The notes under the pieces are model-generated. The model did no database searches, was not told the origin of the DNA, and saw only the letters and a list, made by a program, of their open reading frames with translations. Made by a program: the position numbers and the translations under genes. Positions 6,526-14,040 of a stretch of 15,882 nucleotides of DNA are shown here, piece after piece (position 1 is the stretch's first letter; each line of letters opens with the position of its first letter). The stretch comes from Microbacter sp049976245 (lineage in GTDB: Bacteria; Bacteroidota; Bacteroidia; Bacteroidales; Paludibacteraceae), in NCBI GenBank assembly GCA_049976245.1, contig JBMFIQ010000046.1, forward strand, positions 1 to 15,882, in the 5' to 3' direction.

Positions 6526-7980
6526 TTATACCACATAGGTAGTGGAGGCGGTGTCTCCCCCTTTACCTGTCCAATTGGTATGGAAAAATTGTCCGCGTGG
6601 TTTGTCAATGCGTTCGTAGGTGTGAGCGCCAAAATAATCGCGTTGAGCCTGAAGCAGGTTTGCCGGCAATCGTTCGGTACGCAGTCCGTCAAAGTAAGTC
6701 AGGGCAGCAGTAAGCGCAGGAACAGGAATTCCGTTCGACAAAGCGGCTGAACAAACCCGACGCCATCCTGCTTGAGCTGATTCGACAATGTTCTTGAAAT
6801 AAGGGTCAAACAACAGATGTGTCAGACTTGGATTCTTGTCAAATGCTTTTTTGATGTCACCCAAGAAGACGGATCGAATGATGCATCCTCCTCTCCACAT
6901 CAGCGCAATGCCTCCGTAGTTTAAGTTCCATCCATATTCTTTGGCTGCTTCCATCATCAAGTTGTAGCCTTGAGCGTACGAAATGATTTTTGCCCCGAAA
7001 AGTGCATCTTTCAGGTCGGCAATCATTTGTTTTTTGTCGCCGTTAAAGTTTACTCTTGGTCCGTCAAGTAACTTGGATGCTTCTACACGAAGATCTTTTT
7101 GAGCTGACAAGCAGCGGGCAAAAACGGATTCACCGATCAGTGTCAATGGAATGCCCAGATCAAGTGCTGTTACGGCAGTCCATTTCCCGGTACCTTTTTG
7201 GCCGGCCGTGTCGAGTATTTTGTCAACCAACGGAGTGCCGTCTGCGTCTTTGTAAGCTAAAATGTCACGTGTAATTTCGATAAGGTAGGAGTTAAGATCG
7301 CCTTCATTCCAAGCTTTGAATACGTCATGCATTTCGTCGGCTGACATTCCAAGCATGTCTTTCATGATTTGGTATGCTTCGTTGATAATTTGCATGTCAC
7401 CGTATTCAATGCCGTTATGCACCATTTTCACAAAATGGCCTGCGCCTCCTTCACCCACCCAGTCACAACACGGTGTCCCGTCTTCCACTTTGGCCGAAAT
7501 GGACTGAAAAATCTCTTTGACTGCCGGCCAGGCAGCCGGTGACCCTCCGGGCATCATGGAAGGACCGTGCAAAGCGCCTTCTTCGCCTCCCGAAACGCCG
7601 GTACCTATATAAAGCAATCCTTTGCTTTCGACATATTTGGTACGACGAATCGTGTCGGGAAAATGGGAATTTCCACCGTCGATGATGATATCACCCGGCT
7701 CCAAATGTGGAATCAATTGTTCAATGAAGTCATCCACTGGTTGTCCTGCTTTGACCAGCATCATCACTTTACGGGGTTTTTCCAGCGAGGCGCACAGCTC
7801 TGCGATGGAATGCGTACCAATGAAGTTTTTCCCGGCTCCGCGTCCGTTAATGAAATGATCCACCCGTTCCACAGTGCGATTGAATACCGCCACGGTGTAA
7901 CCTTTGCTCTCCATGTTCAATACAAGGTTTTCGCCCATCACGGCTAATCCGATGAGCCCAATGTCTGCCAATTTTTTCAT
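6526..7980 (-). CDS. gnd: 6-phosphogluconate dehydrogenase (decarboxylating)
   Basis: The enzyme oxidises 6-phosphogluconate to ribulose 5-phosphate and CO2 with NADP+ in the oxidative pentose phosphate pathway. The 484-residue protein is full length. The nucleotide-binding start is IGLIGLAVMGENL (GLAVMG at 11-16) with NRT at 34-36. The substrate loop VSGGEEGALHGPSMMPGG is at 129-146. The catalytic Lys185 and Glu192 lie in HFVKMVHNGIEY, and the family signature ILDTAGQKGTGKW is at 255-267. Many Bacteroidales keep zwf and pgl next to gnd; here neither is adjacent, and gnd instead follows pdxB after an 88-bp gap. I see no TAnnTTTG element in that gap (a TATAAT-like string is present), so it may be read from upstream or from its own unclear promoter. 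The terminator at 6465-6501 ends the transcript. Confidence 0.97.
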   Translation of the reverse strand: MKKLADIGLIGLAVMGENLVLNMESKGYTVAVFNRTVERVDHFINGRGAGKNFIGTHSIAELCASLEKPRKVMMLVKAGQPVDDFIEQLIPHLEPGDIIIDGGNSHFPDTIRRTKYVESKGLLYIGTGVSGGEEGALHGPSMMPGGSPAAWPAVKEIFQSISAKVEDGTPCCDWVGEGGAGHFVKMVHNGIEYGDMQIINEAYQIMKDMLGMSADEMHDVFKAWNEGDLNSYLIEITRDILAYKDADGTPLVDKILDTAGQKGTGKWTAVTALDLGIPLTLIGESVFARCLSAQKDLRVEASKLLDGPRVNFNGDKKQMIADLKDALFGAKIISYAQGYNLMMEAAKEYGWNLNYGGIALMWRGGCIIRSVFLGDIKKAFDKNPSLTHLLFDPYFKNIVESAQAGWRRVCSAALSNGIPVPALTAALTYFDGLRTERLPANLLQAQRDYFGAHTYERIDKPRGQFFHTNWTGKGGDTASTTYVV

Positions 7981-8068
7981 ACGCTTATTTGTTGTTTTAA
8001 CATTATAGTTGTGTTGAAAATGCGCCCAATTTTCGGGGTTGATTTTATTTGATGTTTTCTTTTTTTAT

Positions 8069-9196
8069 TCAAAATCGAATGTTGAAGCCTATTTTCTTGA
8101 GTTTTTCAACAATGTCGATGTCAATATTTCGTGGTTTAATGCTATAGGCTGTAAATTCTCTTCGCACCGGATAGTCGCCCCGCAATTGTTCAAATAAGGA
8201 TGTATTGGCACGTAACGTGGTGTCGTCCTGTCGAATGTCGTACGTAGCAAGAATAGCTTTCGACAAGATTTTTTGTTCGCTGAGGCCGTATCCATCCAAT
8301 TCAATGATCGGATTCAAGGGCGCTTCTATGGAAGAAGGCTTCCAATCATCAAGTCCAAGACCAAAAAAGCGACTGACGGCTTGAACGCTCATTTGTGTTC
8401 CCAAGGCTTTGCCGTCTTTGGAATATCCAGCAATGTGGGGCGTTGCCAATGCCGTCATGGATAATAATTCCAAGTCAATGTTTGGCTCATTTTCCCAACA
8501 GTCGCACACAAAATCTTTAATTTGTCCCTCTTGAAGGGCTTTTTTAACGGCTTCAGTTTTTACAACTTCACCTCGACATGAGTTGATCAGGACAGGTTTT
8601 TTTTTTAATTGCTGAAAAAAGCCTTCATTGGCTAAATGGAATGTCGCATCTTCTCCTTTCACGTTGAGTGGAACATGAAGCGTGATGATGTCAGCTTCTT
8701 CCATGATTTGTTGTAAGGAAACGAACGATCCTTTGCCTTCAACCCTTTCGCGAGGCGGGTCATTCAGTAATACCTTCATTCCAAGCAGTTCGGCCAAACG
8801 GGCTATTTTACTCCCAACGTTGCCAACTCCGACAATCCCAATGCATTGCTCTTTTAAGTTCCATTTTTCATGTTCTGCTAAGACAAAAAGTGTTGAGGCA
8901 ATGTACTGCTCAACCGATTTGGAATTGCAGCCGGGTGCGTTAGCCCATTGAATGTTGTTTTTGGCACAATATTCCGTGTCGATATGGTCAAATCCAATGG
9001 TAGCGGTGGCAATAAATTTGACGTTTGATCCTGCCAGCAGTTTCTCGTTGCAAATGGTACGGGTTCGTGTTACCAAGGCATCGGCATCTTTTACCACCTC
9101 GGCGGTTGTTTTTACTCCGGGCAGATAAACTACTTCTGCCACCGGTTCAAATGCTCCTCGAATGTAAGGAATCTTATCGTCAATAATGATTTTCAT
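8069..9196 (-). CDS. pdxB: 4-phosphoerythronate dehydrogenase (PdxB)
   Basis: PdxB catalyses the second step of the DXP-dependent pyridoxal 5'-phosphate pathway, oxidising 4-phospho-D-erythronate to 2-oxo-3-hydroxy-4-phosphobutanoate. I place the start at ATG 9196 (375 residues, MKIIIDDKIPYIRGAFEP), the usual N-terminus. The open frame extends 22 codons further up to 9262, but those residues do not fit the family. The NAD-binding motif GVGNVG is at 123-128. The 2-hydroxyacid dehydrogenase catalytic residues are Arg208 (SCRGE), Glu237 (WENEP) and His254 (TPHIAGYS). The C-terminal about 80 residues correspond to the PdxB dimerisation domain. It follows the larA-like gene after 88 bp on the same strand. 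A direct metabolic link to the uronate genes is not obvious; it may just share the transcript. Confidence 0.93.
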   Translation of the reverse strand: MKIIIDDKIPYIRGAFEPVAEVVYLPGVKTTAEVVKDADALVTRTRTICNEKLLAGSNVKFIATATIGFDHIDTEYCAKNNIQWANAPGCNSKSVEQYIASTLFVLAEHEKWNLKEQCIGIVGVGNVGSKIARLAELLGMKVLLNDPPRERVEGKGSFVSLQQIMEEADIITLHVPLNVKGEDATFHLANEGFFQQLKKKPVLINSCRGEVVKTEAVKKALQEGQIKDFVCDCWENEPNIDLELLSMTALATPHIAGYSKDGKALGTQMSVQAVSRFFGLGLDDWKPSSIEAPLNPIIELDGYGLSEQKILSKAILATYDIRQDDTTLRANTSLFEQLRGDYPVRREFTAYSIKPRNIDIDIVEKLKKIGFNIRF

Positions 9197-9284
9197 GCGT
9201 CTATTTTTGTTTTTAACACTAAGGATGTATGGAACTCGCCAAATAGTCATTATATTGATCATAAGTTTTTTACGGCTTGTTTCA

Positions 9285-10574
9285 TTAGTATGAAAACCGA
9301 TCTTTAAATGCCCATAATCCTAATGCCGGATTTGAAATGTAAAAAATTTCTTCTCCGTTTGGCAATTGGTTATATCCTTCTTTCAGGTTGTCAAAACCAT
9401 ATTTCTCTTTTATTTCGTCGATGTCACCATAATTGAATCCCACACTTTCAATTTCCGCTTTTGTTAAGTTTTCGACTCCTTTTCCCGGACAGTATGTGAT
9501 GCTGAATCGTCCTTCGGATGAGCCATGAATCAAATGAGCGGCAGCGCTCAGGTTGTTGCGCAACTCTTCGTTTTCATCACAGGCTTTGAGTGTGGCTGGT
9601 GTGCCAAAATAGCCGTATTTTCGAATCAATCTATCAATTTCTTTGTCTTCGCCAAACTCTTTTAGCGCTGGAGCAATCACAATCAGCTCACCGCCGTCGT
9701 CGATGGCCATGCGGGTACGATAAATCGATTTATTCCCTAACCAGGTGCTTTTGAACTCCGTAGGATCAAGATATACCAATACTTTTTTTAGCGGTTTGTC
9801 CAACATTTCAAAATTTACCTGAAGTGCTAATTTAGCTGCTTTATCGAAAACTTCAAAATCATTGCCGATAAATAATCCGCGGCATTTTATTTTTCCGTCG
9901 CTTTTGTCCAATCCCACCACCGTTTGAACATACACAATGGGCCAATCTTTTGTGAAATGATCCGATGCGTAATTGAACAGGCGACGAACGGGCGTGTCGG
10001 CGTGACCCATCATTTTTTCCATGCCGTAAGCGGCTCCAACAAAGTGACTTTTGTTGATGCCTTCCACGCCGCCGGTTCCCACAAAAATGTTTTTGTTGTA
10101 ATTCGCCATCCCAACCACTTCGTGCGGAACAACTTGTCCAATGGAAAGAATCAAATCGAAATGACCTTCGACCAATAATTTATTGACCTGCACCGGCCAG
10201 GGAAAATCGACGGCACCTTCGGAGACTTCTTTAACATATTCTGCCGGCACATATCCCAATGTTATGACATCGTTGCGCCAGTCGTGATCACGAATCAATG
10301 AAGCGGGCAATGATCCAAACATGTGTGCAATTTGTTGAGCGGTCATCGGAGTGTGAGTGCCTAAGGCCGGTAAGACATCCGTTAAGGCCTCGCCATAATA
10401 TTGCCATGCAAATTCCGTCAGTTCACCCGAACGGCTTGGAAGCCGTGTGTAGTCGGGTGGAATGGCAAGCACCTTTTTCTTAGTACCCAACTTTTGCAAC
10501 GCCTCATAAAGGCCTTTTTTTAGATCTTCTGCATTGAGTTCGAGTTCTGTTGATCCGTTTTCGTAATACAACAT
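9285..10574 (-). CDS. larA: LarA-superfamily nickel-pincer racemase/epimerase, possible D-gluconate/D-mannonate 2-epimerase
   Basis: This 429-residue protein belongs to the lactate racemase LarA (DUF2088) superfamily, enzymes that invert the C2 hydroxyl of 2-hydroxyacids using a nickel-pincer nucleotide bound to a lysine. Against L. plantarum LarA recalled from memory, the key residues are present. His74 (LGTHTPMT) matches H108, His151 (VVPHEVVG) matches H174, Lys161 (NYNKN) matches the cofactor lysine K184, and His177 (NKSH) matches nickel ligand H200. The spacings His+10=Lys and His+26=His are identical. PDYTRLPS (40-47) corresponds to the DHTRPVP element. The rest is divergent from lactate racemase. 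Some superfamily members are reported D-gluconate 2-epimerases. Lying downstream of uxaE-uxuB-uxuA-kdgK, a gluconate/mannonate 2-epimerase is the best context-based guess; malate, lactate or another aldonate remain possible. The LarB/C/E cofactor genes are not in the window. Confidence 0.85.
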   Translation of the reverse strand: MLYYENGSTELELNAEDLKKGLYEALQKLGTKKKVLAIPPDYTRLPSRSGELTEFAWQYYGEALTDVLPALGTHTPMTAQQIAHMFGSLPASLIRDHDWRNDVITLGYVPAEYVKEVSEGAVDFPWPVQVNKLLVEGHFDLILSIGQVVPHEVVGMANYNKNIFVGTGGVEGINKSHFVGAAYGMEKMMGHADTPVRRLFNYASDHFTKDWPIVYVQTVVGLDKSDGKIKCRGLFIGNDFEVFDKAAKLALQVNFEMLDKPLKKVLVYLDPTEFKSTWLGNKSIYRTRMAIDDGGELIVIAPALKEFGEDKEIDRLIRKYGYFGTPATLKACDENEELRNNLSAAAHLIHGSSEGRFSITYCPGKGVENLTKAEIESVGFNYGDIDEIKEKYGFDNLKEGYNQLPNGEEIFYISNPALGLWAFKDRFSY

Positions 10575-10783
10575 GGGTTTATTTACTATTTAGTCATTTA
10601 CTATTTACCATTTCTAATCGGAGGAATTATTTTTTTGCTGAAGTCAATTTTTCCTTCATTGTGACCATTGAACTAACAATGATCTTCAATTAATCCTTAA
10701 AGCAAATACTTTCAGTCGTTTTTTTCAAATCATCTGAATTCATGATACATGGTAAATTGTCAATAAATCAAAGGTCAATGAAT
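10575..10783 (-). promoter_or_regulatory. 209-bp gap upstream of the larA-like gene with 15-bp-period direct repeats
   Basis: This is the longest gap inside the - strand gene series, so an extra promoter for larA-pdxB-gnd is plausible. Directly before the larA ATG, the 12-mer ATTTACTATTTA (+ strand) occurs twice, at 10581-10592 and 10596-10607, a 15-bp period. At the other end, GTCAATAAAT (10759-10768) and GTCAATGAAT (10774-10783) also repeat with a 15-bp period. A CATTGT...ACAATG inverted repeat lies at 10657-10681. No exact TAnnTTTG with a proper -33 was found. A regulatory role is inferred only from repeats and position. Confidence 0.4.
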
Positions 10784-11860
10784 TTATCTTTTCACCCTTG
10801 CATTGCCACCCCAGATACTCCAGATCATCTCTTCATCGGTCGGCTGTGCATAATCGGTTAAAAACGTAGTGGCTAATGCGCCGGATGCCCATCCAAACTG
10901 TGCCCATTTTTCTGGTTCCCAACCTTTCAGCATGGCATAAAGCATTCCACCGACAAAGCCATCACCGCCGCCGATGCGGTCGAGTACGTTAATTTTTCGT
11001 GGTTCAATGACATGCCAATTTTCTCCTTCCAACATAATGGCTCCCCAAAGATGTTCATTGGCACTGATTACTTGGCGTAACGTCGTGGCAAAAACCGAAG
11101 CATTCGGGAACGCTTGTTTTACACGGCCAATCATGGCTTTGAAACCGTCAATTTTGGCATCAACTCCTTTGCCGCCTGCTTCAGGTCCTTCGATACCGAG
11201 ACAAAGTTGAAAATCTTCTTCATTTCCTATCAAAATATCGGAAACCGAAGCAATTTCGGTAAAGATTCTTCTCAATTCTTCGTGACGACCTTTCCAAAAG
11301 GATTCTCTGTAATTGAGGTCAAACGAAATGCGTGTGCCGTGTTTCTTCGCAAAACGGGCTAATTCGAGACAAAATTGACTGGTTTCGGGCGATAAAGCGC
11401 CAATAAGTCCTGACAAATGTACGATTTGAACGCCTTCTTTTCCAAATATTCTTTCCAAATCGAAATCTTTTACGTTTAGTGTTCGTCCAACTTCTCCTGC
11501 TCGGTCGTTTAGCACGCGTGGCCCTCTTGATCCGAATCCGCTGTCGGCAATGTTGAATTGGTGACGAAATCCCCACGGGCCTCCCTGTTCTACTTCAGGG
11601 CCTTCCACATCCATGTTTCTGCGACGTAAATCGGATTTAATGAATTGTGCTATGGGACTGTCTTTTACGAAAGTTGTCAATACTTTTACGGGTAATCCCA
11701 GATAGGAAGCAATGCTGGCTACATTGGTTTCTGCGCTGGTTGCCTGCATTTCAAACAAATAACTGCTGTGAACCGGCTGACCATTGACTGGTGTGATGCG
11801 AATTCCCATGCTGCTGGGTACAATCAATGCGTATTGATACGTTTTTTTTAATTCAATCAT
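10784..11860 (-). CDS. kdgK: 2-keto-3-deoxygluconate kinase, PfkB family
   Basis: This PfkB-type sugar kinase (358 residues) most likely phosphorylates 2-keto-3-deoxy-D-gluconate, the UxuA product, to KDPG. Family marks are TNVASIASYLG near 45-55, FDLNYR (180-185), GNEEDF (212-217) and the C-terminal signature DRIGGGDGF (294-302) with catalytic Asp300. Two details deviate from the textbook family: the anion-hole motif reads GGGD rather than GAGD, and the N-terminal GG pair that normally precedes the AxNxA segment is replaced by ATSAET. Substrate assignment rests on position directly after uxuA (46-bp gap), as PfkB members are hard to separate by sequence. Other 2-keto-3-deoxy acids are possible. 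No KDPG aldolase gene follows in the window. Confidence 0.85.
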   Translation of the reverse strand: MIELKKTYQYALIVPSSMGIRITPVNGQPVHSSYLFEMQATSAETNVASIASYLGLPVKVLTTFVKDSPIAQFIKSDLRRRNMDVEGPEVEQGGPWGFRHQFNIADSGFGSRGPRVLNDRAGEVGRTLNVKDFDLERIFGKEGVQIVHLSGLIGALSPETSQFCLELARFAKKHGTRISFDLNYRESFWKGRHEELRRIFTEIASVSDILIGNEEDFQLCLGIEGPEAGGKGVDAKIDGFKAMIGRVKQAFPNASVFATTLRQVISANEHLWGAIMLEGENWHVIEPRKINVLDRIGGGDGFVGGMLYAMLKGWEPEKWAQFGWASGALATTFLTDYAQPTDEEMIWSIWGGNARVKR

Positions 11861-11906
11861 AACAAAATCAATATTTCAGGATTAATATAGTTTTTCTTTT
11901 TGTTGA

Positions 11907-13091
11907 TCAGGTATTTAATGAAAATAGTGTTCGCGCAATGCCTGTTTCGAGACCGCGAAGTTCTGCAAGACCGCGCAAGCGCCCAATGGCGGAATATCCC
12001 GGATTGGTGTTTTTGTGAAGATCATCCAACATTTGATGTCCATGATCGGGACGAAGCGGAATTCTTCGCTTGTAAGTGTATTGAATCATCAGCAAAGCTT
12101 TCATCAATTCGTACATGTCCACATCGCCTTCAAGATGATTGTCTTCAAAGAAATCGCCGCCATTGATCCGTTTTGTGCTCCGAAAATGAGCAAAATAGAT
12201 CCGTTCTCCAAATTCGTGCATCATTTTGATCAGATCATTTTCAGGTTGCACACTCAATGAACCGGAACAAAAACAAAGGCCGTTTGACTTCAGCGGTACT
12301 GCATGAAAGAGATTCCGAATATCTTCGGCATTGCTCATGATGCGTGGCAATCCAAAAATTGAACGTGGCGGATCATCGGGATGGATGGCTAATTGCACTC
12401 CTGTTTCTTCAGCTACCGGAGCAATTTCATTCACAAAATAGATTAAATTGTTTCTCAACTCTTGCTCGGTGATGTTGGCATAAGCATCCAATGCCTGCTG
12501 AAACTGTTCCAACGTAAAACTTTCTTCTGCGCCCGGTAATCCTGCAATGATGTTTCGCGTGAGAAGTTCTTTTTCTTCATCGTCCATGGCGTCAAAACGG
12601 GCTTTCCCTTTAGCAATCTGATCTGCGGTATAATCATTTTCTGCTCCGGGACGTTTCAGAATGTACATGTCAAACGCTACCAATGCCGCTATTTCAAAAC
12701 GCAATGCCCTTGAACGGTCTGGAAGCCTGTAAGCTAAGTCGGTTCGTGTCCAGTCCAAAACGGGCATAAAGTTATAGGTCACAATGCGAATGTCGCACGC
12801 TGCTAAGTTACGTATCGTTTGTTTGTAATGTTCAATCCATTGTTTATAATGTCCGGTTTGTTTTTTGATCTCTTCGTGTACCGGCACGCTTTCCACCACT
12901 GACCAAGTTAATCCTGCTTCGGCAATTTTTCTTTTTCGATACTGAATGGCTTCCGTGCTCCATACCTCTCCGTTGGGAATGTGATGCAAAGCGGTGACTA
13001 CTTCCGTTGCTCCTGCCTGTCGGATGTCCCAAAGGGTTACGGGGTCATTGGGCCCATACCAACGCCAAGCTTGTTTGCACAAATAATTCAT
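11907..13091 (-). CDS. uxuA: D-mannonate dehydratase
   Basis: UxuA dehydrates D-mannonate to 2-keto-3-deoxy-D-gluconate, the step where the hexuronate branches meet. The protein has 394 residues, the same as E. coli UxuA, in the xylose-isomerase-like TIM-barrel fold. The start MNYLCKQAWRWYGPNDPVTL and the segments ALHHIPNGEVW (34-44) and LDWTRTDL (112-119) are typical. Candidate metal ligands match those described for the family: His237 (IHPDDPP), Cys275 (FCSGS), His302 (HFRS) and Asp349 (RPDHG). Spacing to uxuB (97 bp) and kdgK (46 bp) fits an operon. A small AATGAC/GTCATT hairpin lies in the upstream gap at 13144-13159, without a T-tract. Confidence 0.97.
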   Translation of the reverse strand: MNYLCKQAWRWYGPNDPVTLWDIRQAGATEVVTALHHIPNGEVWSTEAIQYRKRKIAEAGLTWSVVESVPVHEEIKKQTGHYKQWIEHYKQTIRNLAACDIRIVTYNFMPVLDWTRTDLAYRLPDRSRALRFEIAALVAFDMYILKRPGAENDYTADQIAKGKARFDAMDDEEKELLTRNIIAGLPGAEESFTLEQFQQALDAYANITEQELRNNLIYFVNEIAPVAEETGVQLAIHPDDPPRSIFGLPRIMSNAEDIRNLFHAVPLKSNGLCFCSGSLSVQPENDLIKMMHEFGERIYFAHFRSTKRINGGDFFEDNHLEGDVDMYELMKALLMIQYTYKRRIPLRPDHGHQMLDDLHKNTNPGYSAIGRLRGLAELRGLETGIARTLFSLNT

Positions 13092-13188
13092 TCCAAATTA
13101 ATTTTTATCGTTGATGGTTATTTGGCTTTCATTTGTTTGTTTGAATGACAATAGTCATTTAATACGTTTTCTCCTACACCATTGTTCA

Positions 13189-14001
13189 TTAAACCGAAAA
13201 CACATCAAACCCGCCGTCCACAACGGTTAATGTTCCGGTCACAAATTTGGAAGCGTCGCTTGCCAACCAGTGCAAGGTGCCAAGCAGTTCTTCGGGTTCT
13301 CCAAATCGGCGGAACGGAGTGTGTGCAATGATGGCATGGCCGCGATCCGTCAACGAGCCATCGGCATTGGTAAGCAATATCCGATTTTGTTCCGTAATGA
13401 AAAATCCCGGAGCTATGGCATTGACTCGCAAACCCGGACCAAACTTGGTGGCTAACTCAATGGCCATGTATTTGGTGAAATTGGTCACCGCGGCTTTGGC
13501 CGCACCATAACCCACTACTCGTGTCAAGGGTCTTAATGCCGATTCGGATGAGATGTTGATGATGTTGCCTTCCTTCTGTTTGGCCATGATCTTGGCAAAC
13601 ACCATGGTCGGAATCACGGTGCCAAATAAGTTTAAGTCCACGACTTTTTTAAAAGCATCCAGGTCAAGATCAAAAATGGTTTTGTCCGGACCAATCGTTG
13701 CTCCTGATTGATTGCCTCCTGCTCCGTTGATCAAAACGTCAACTCGACCATATTTGTCCATGATTTCCGCTGCATTTTGTGCAACAATTTCCTGGTTGTT
13801 TACGTCCGTCACCATGAACATTGCTTCATTTCCCTGGCTGGTAATTTCCTTAACAAGTGCATCGCCAACGGCTTTGTTTCGTGCCAAAATGACCATTTTG
13901 GCACCTTGTTCAGCTAAATAAATGGACATGCTTCTTCCTAAAACACCCGTTCCTCCGGTGATGACGACAACCCGATCTTTTATATCAAATAAGTTTTGCA
14001 T
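13189..14001 (-). CDS. uxuB: Short-chain dehydrogenase, probable D-fructuronate reductase (mannonate oxidoreductase)
   Basis: The 270-residue protein is a classical SDR with TGGTGVLG (15-22), NGAGG (92-96), Asn124, Ser152 and Tyr165-x3-Lys169 (YGAAK), and the C-terminal PGF (198-200). In context it should reduce D-fructuronate to D-mannonate with NAD(P)H, linking uxaE to uxuA. This is the SDR-type enzyme seen in Bacillus (YjmF/UxuB), not the larger mannitol-dehydrogenase-type UxuB of E. coli. The insert NGAGGNQSGATIGPDKTIFDLDLDAF is characteristic of this subgroup as I recall it. From sequence alone, other keto-sugar acid reductases such as KduD are possible; position between uxaE (39-bp gap) and uxuA makes fructuronate the best substrate. 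Confidence 0.85.
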   Translation of the reverse strand: MQNLFDIKDRVVVITGGTGVLGRSMSIYLAEQGAKMVILARNKAVGDALVKEITSQGNEAMFMVTDVNNQEIVAQNAAEIMDKYGRVDVLINGAGGNQSGATIGPDKTIFDLDLDAFKKVVDLNLFGTVIPTMVFAKIMAKQKEGNIINISSESALRPLTRVVGYGAAKAAVTNFTKYMAIELATKFGPGLRVNAIAPGFFITEQNRILLTNADGSLTDRGHAIIAHTPFRRFGEPEELLGTLHWLASDASKFVTGTLTVVDGGFDVFSV

Positions 14002-14040
14002 AACAAAATGGATATGAAGATTTGATATTGTTTTTTGTTC

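Noticed and set aside
7567..7947. 126-codon open frame antisense to gnd
   Set aside because: It is entirely within the well-conserved gnd coding sequence and shows no recognisable protein features.
9197..9262. N-terminal extension of PdxB by 22 residues
   Set aside because: The family begins at MKIIIDDKIPYIRGA, and the extension lies in the intergenic gap after the larA-like gene.
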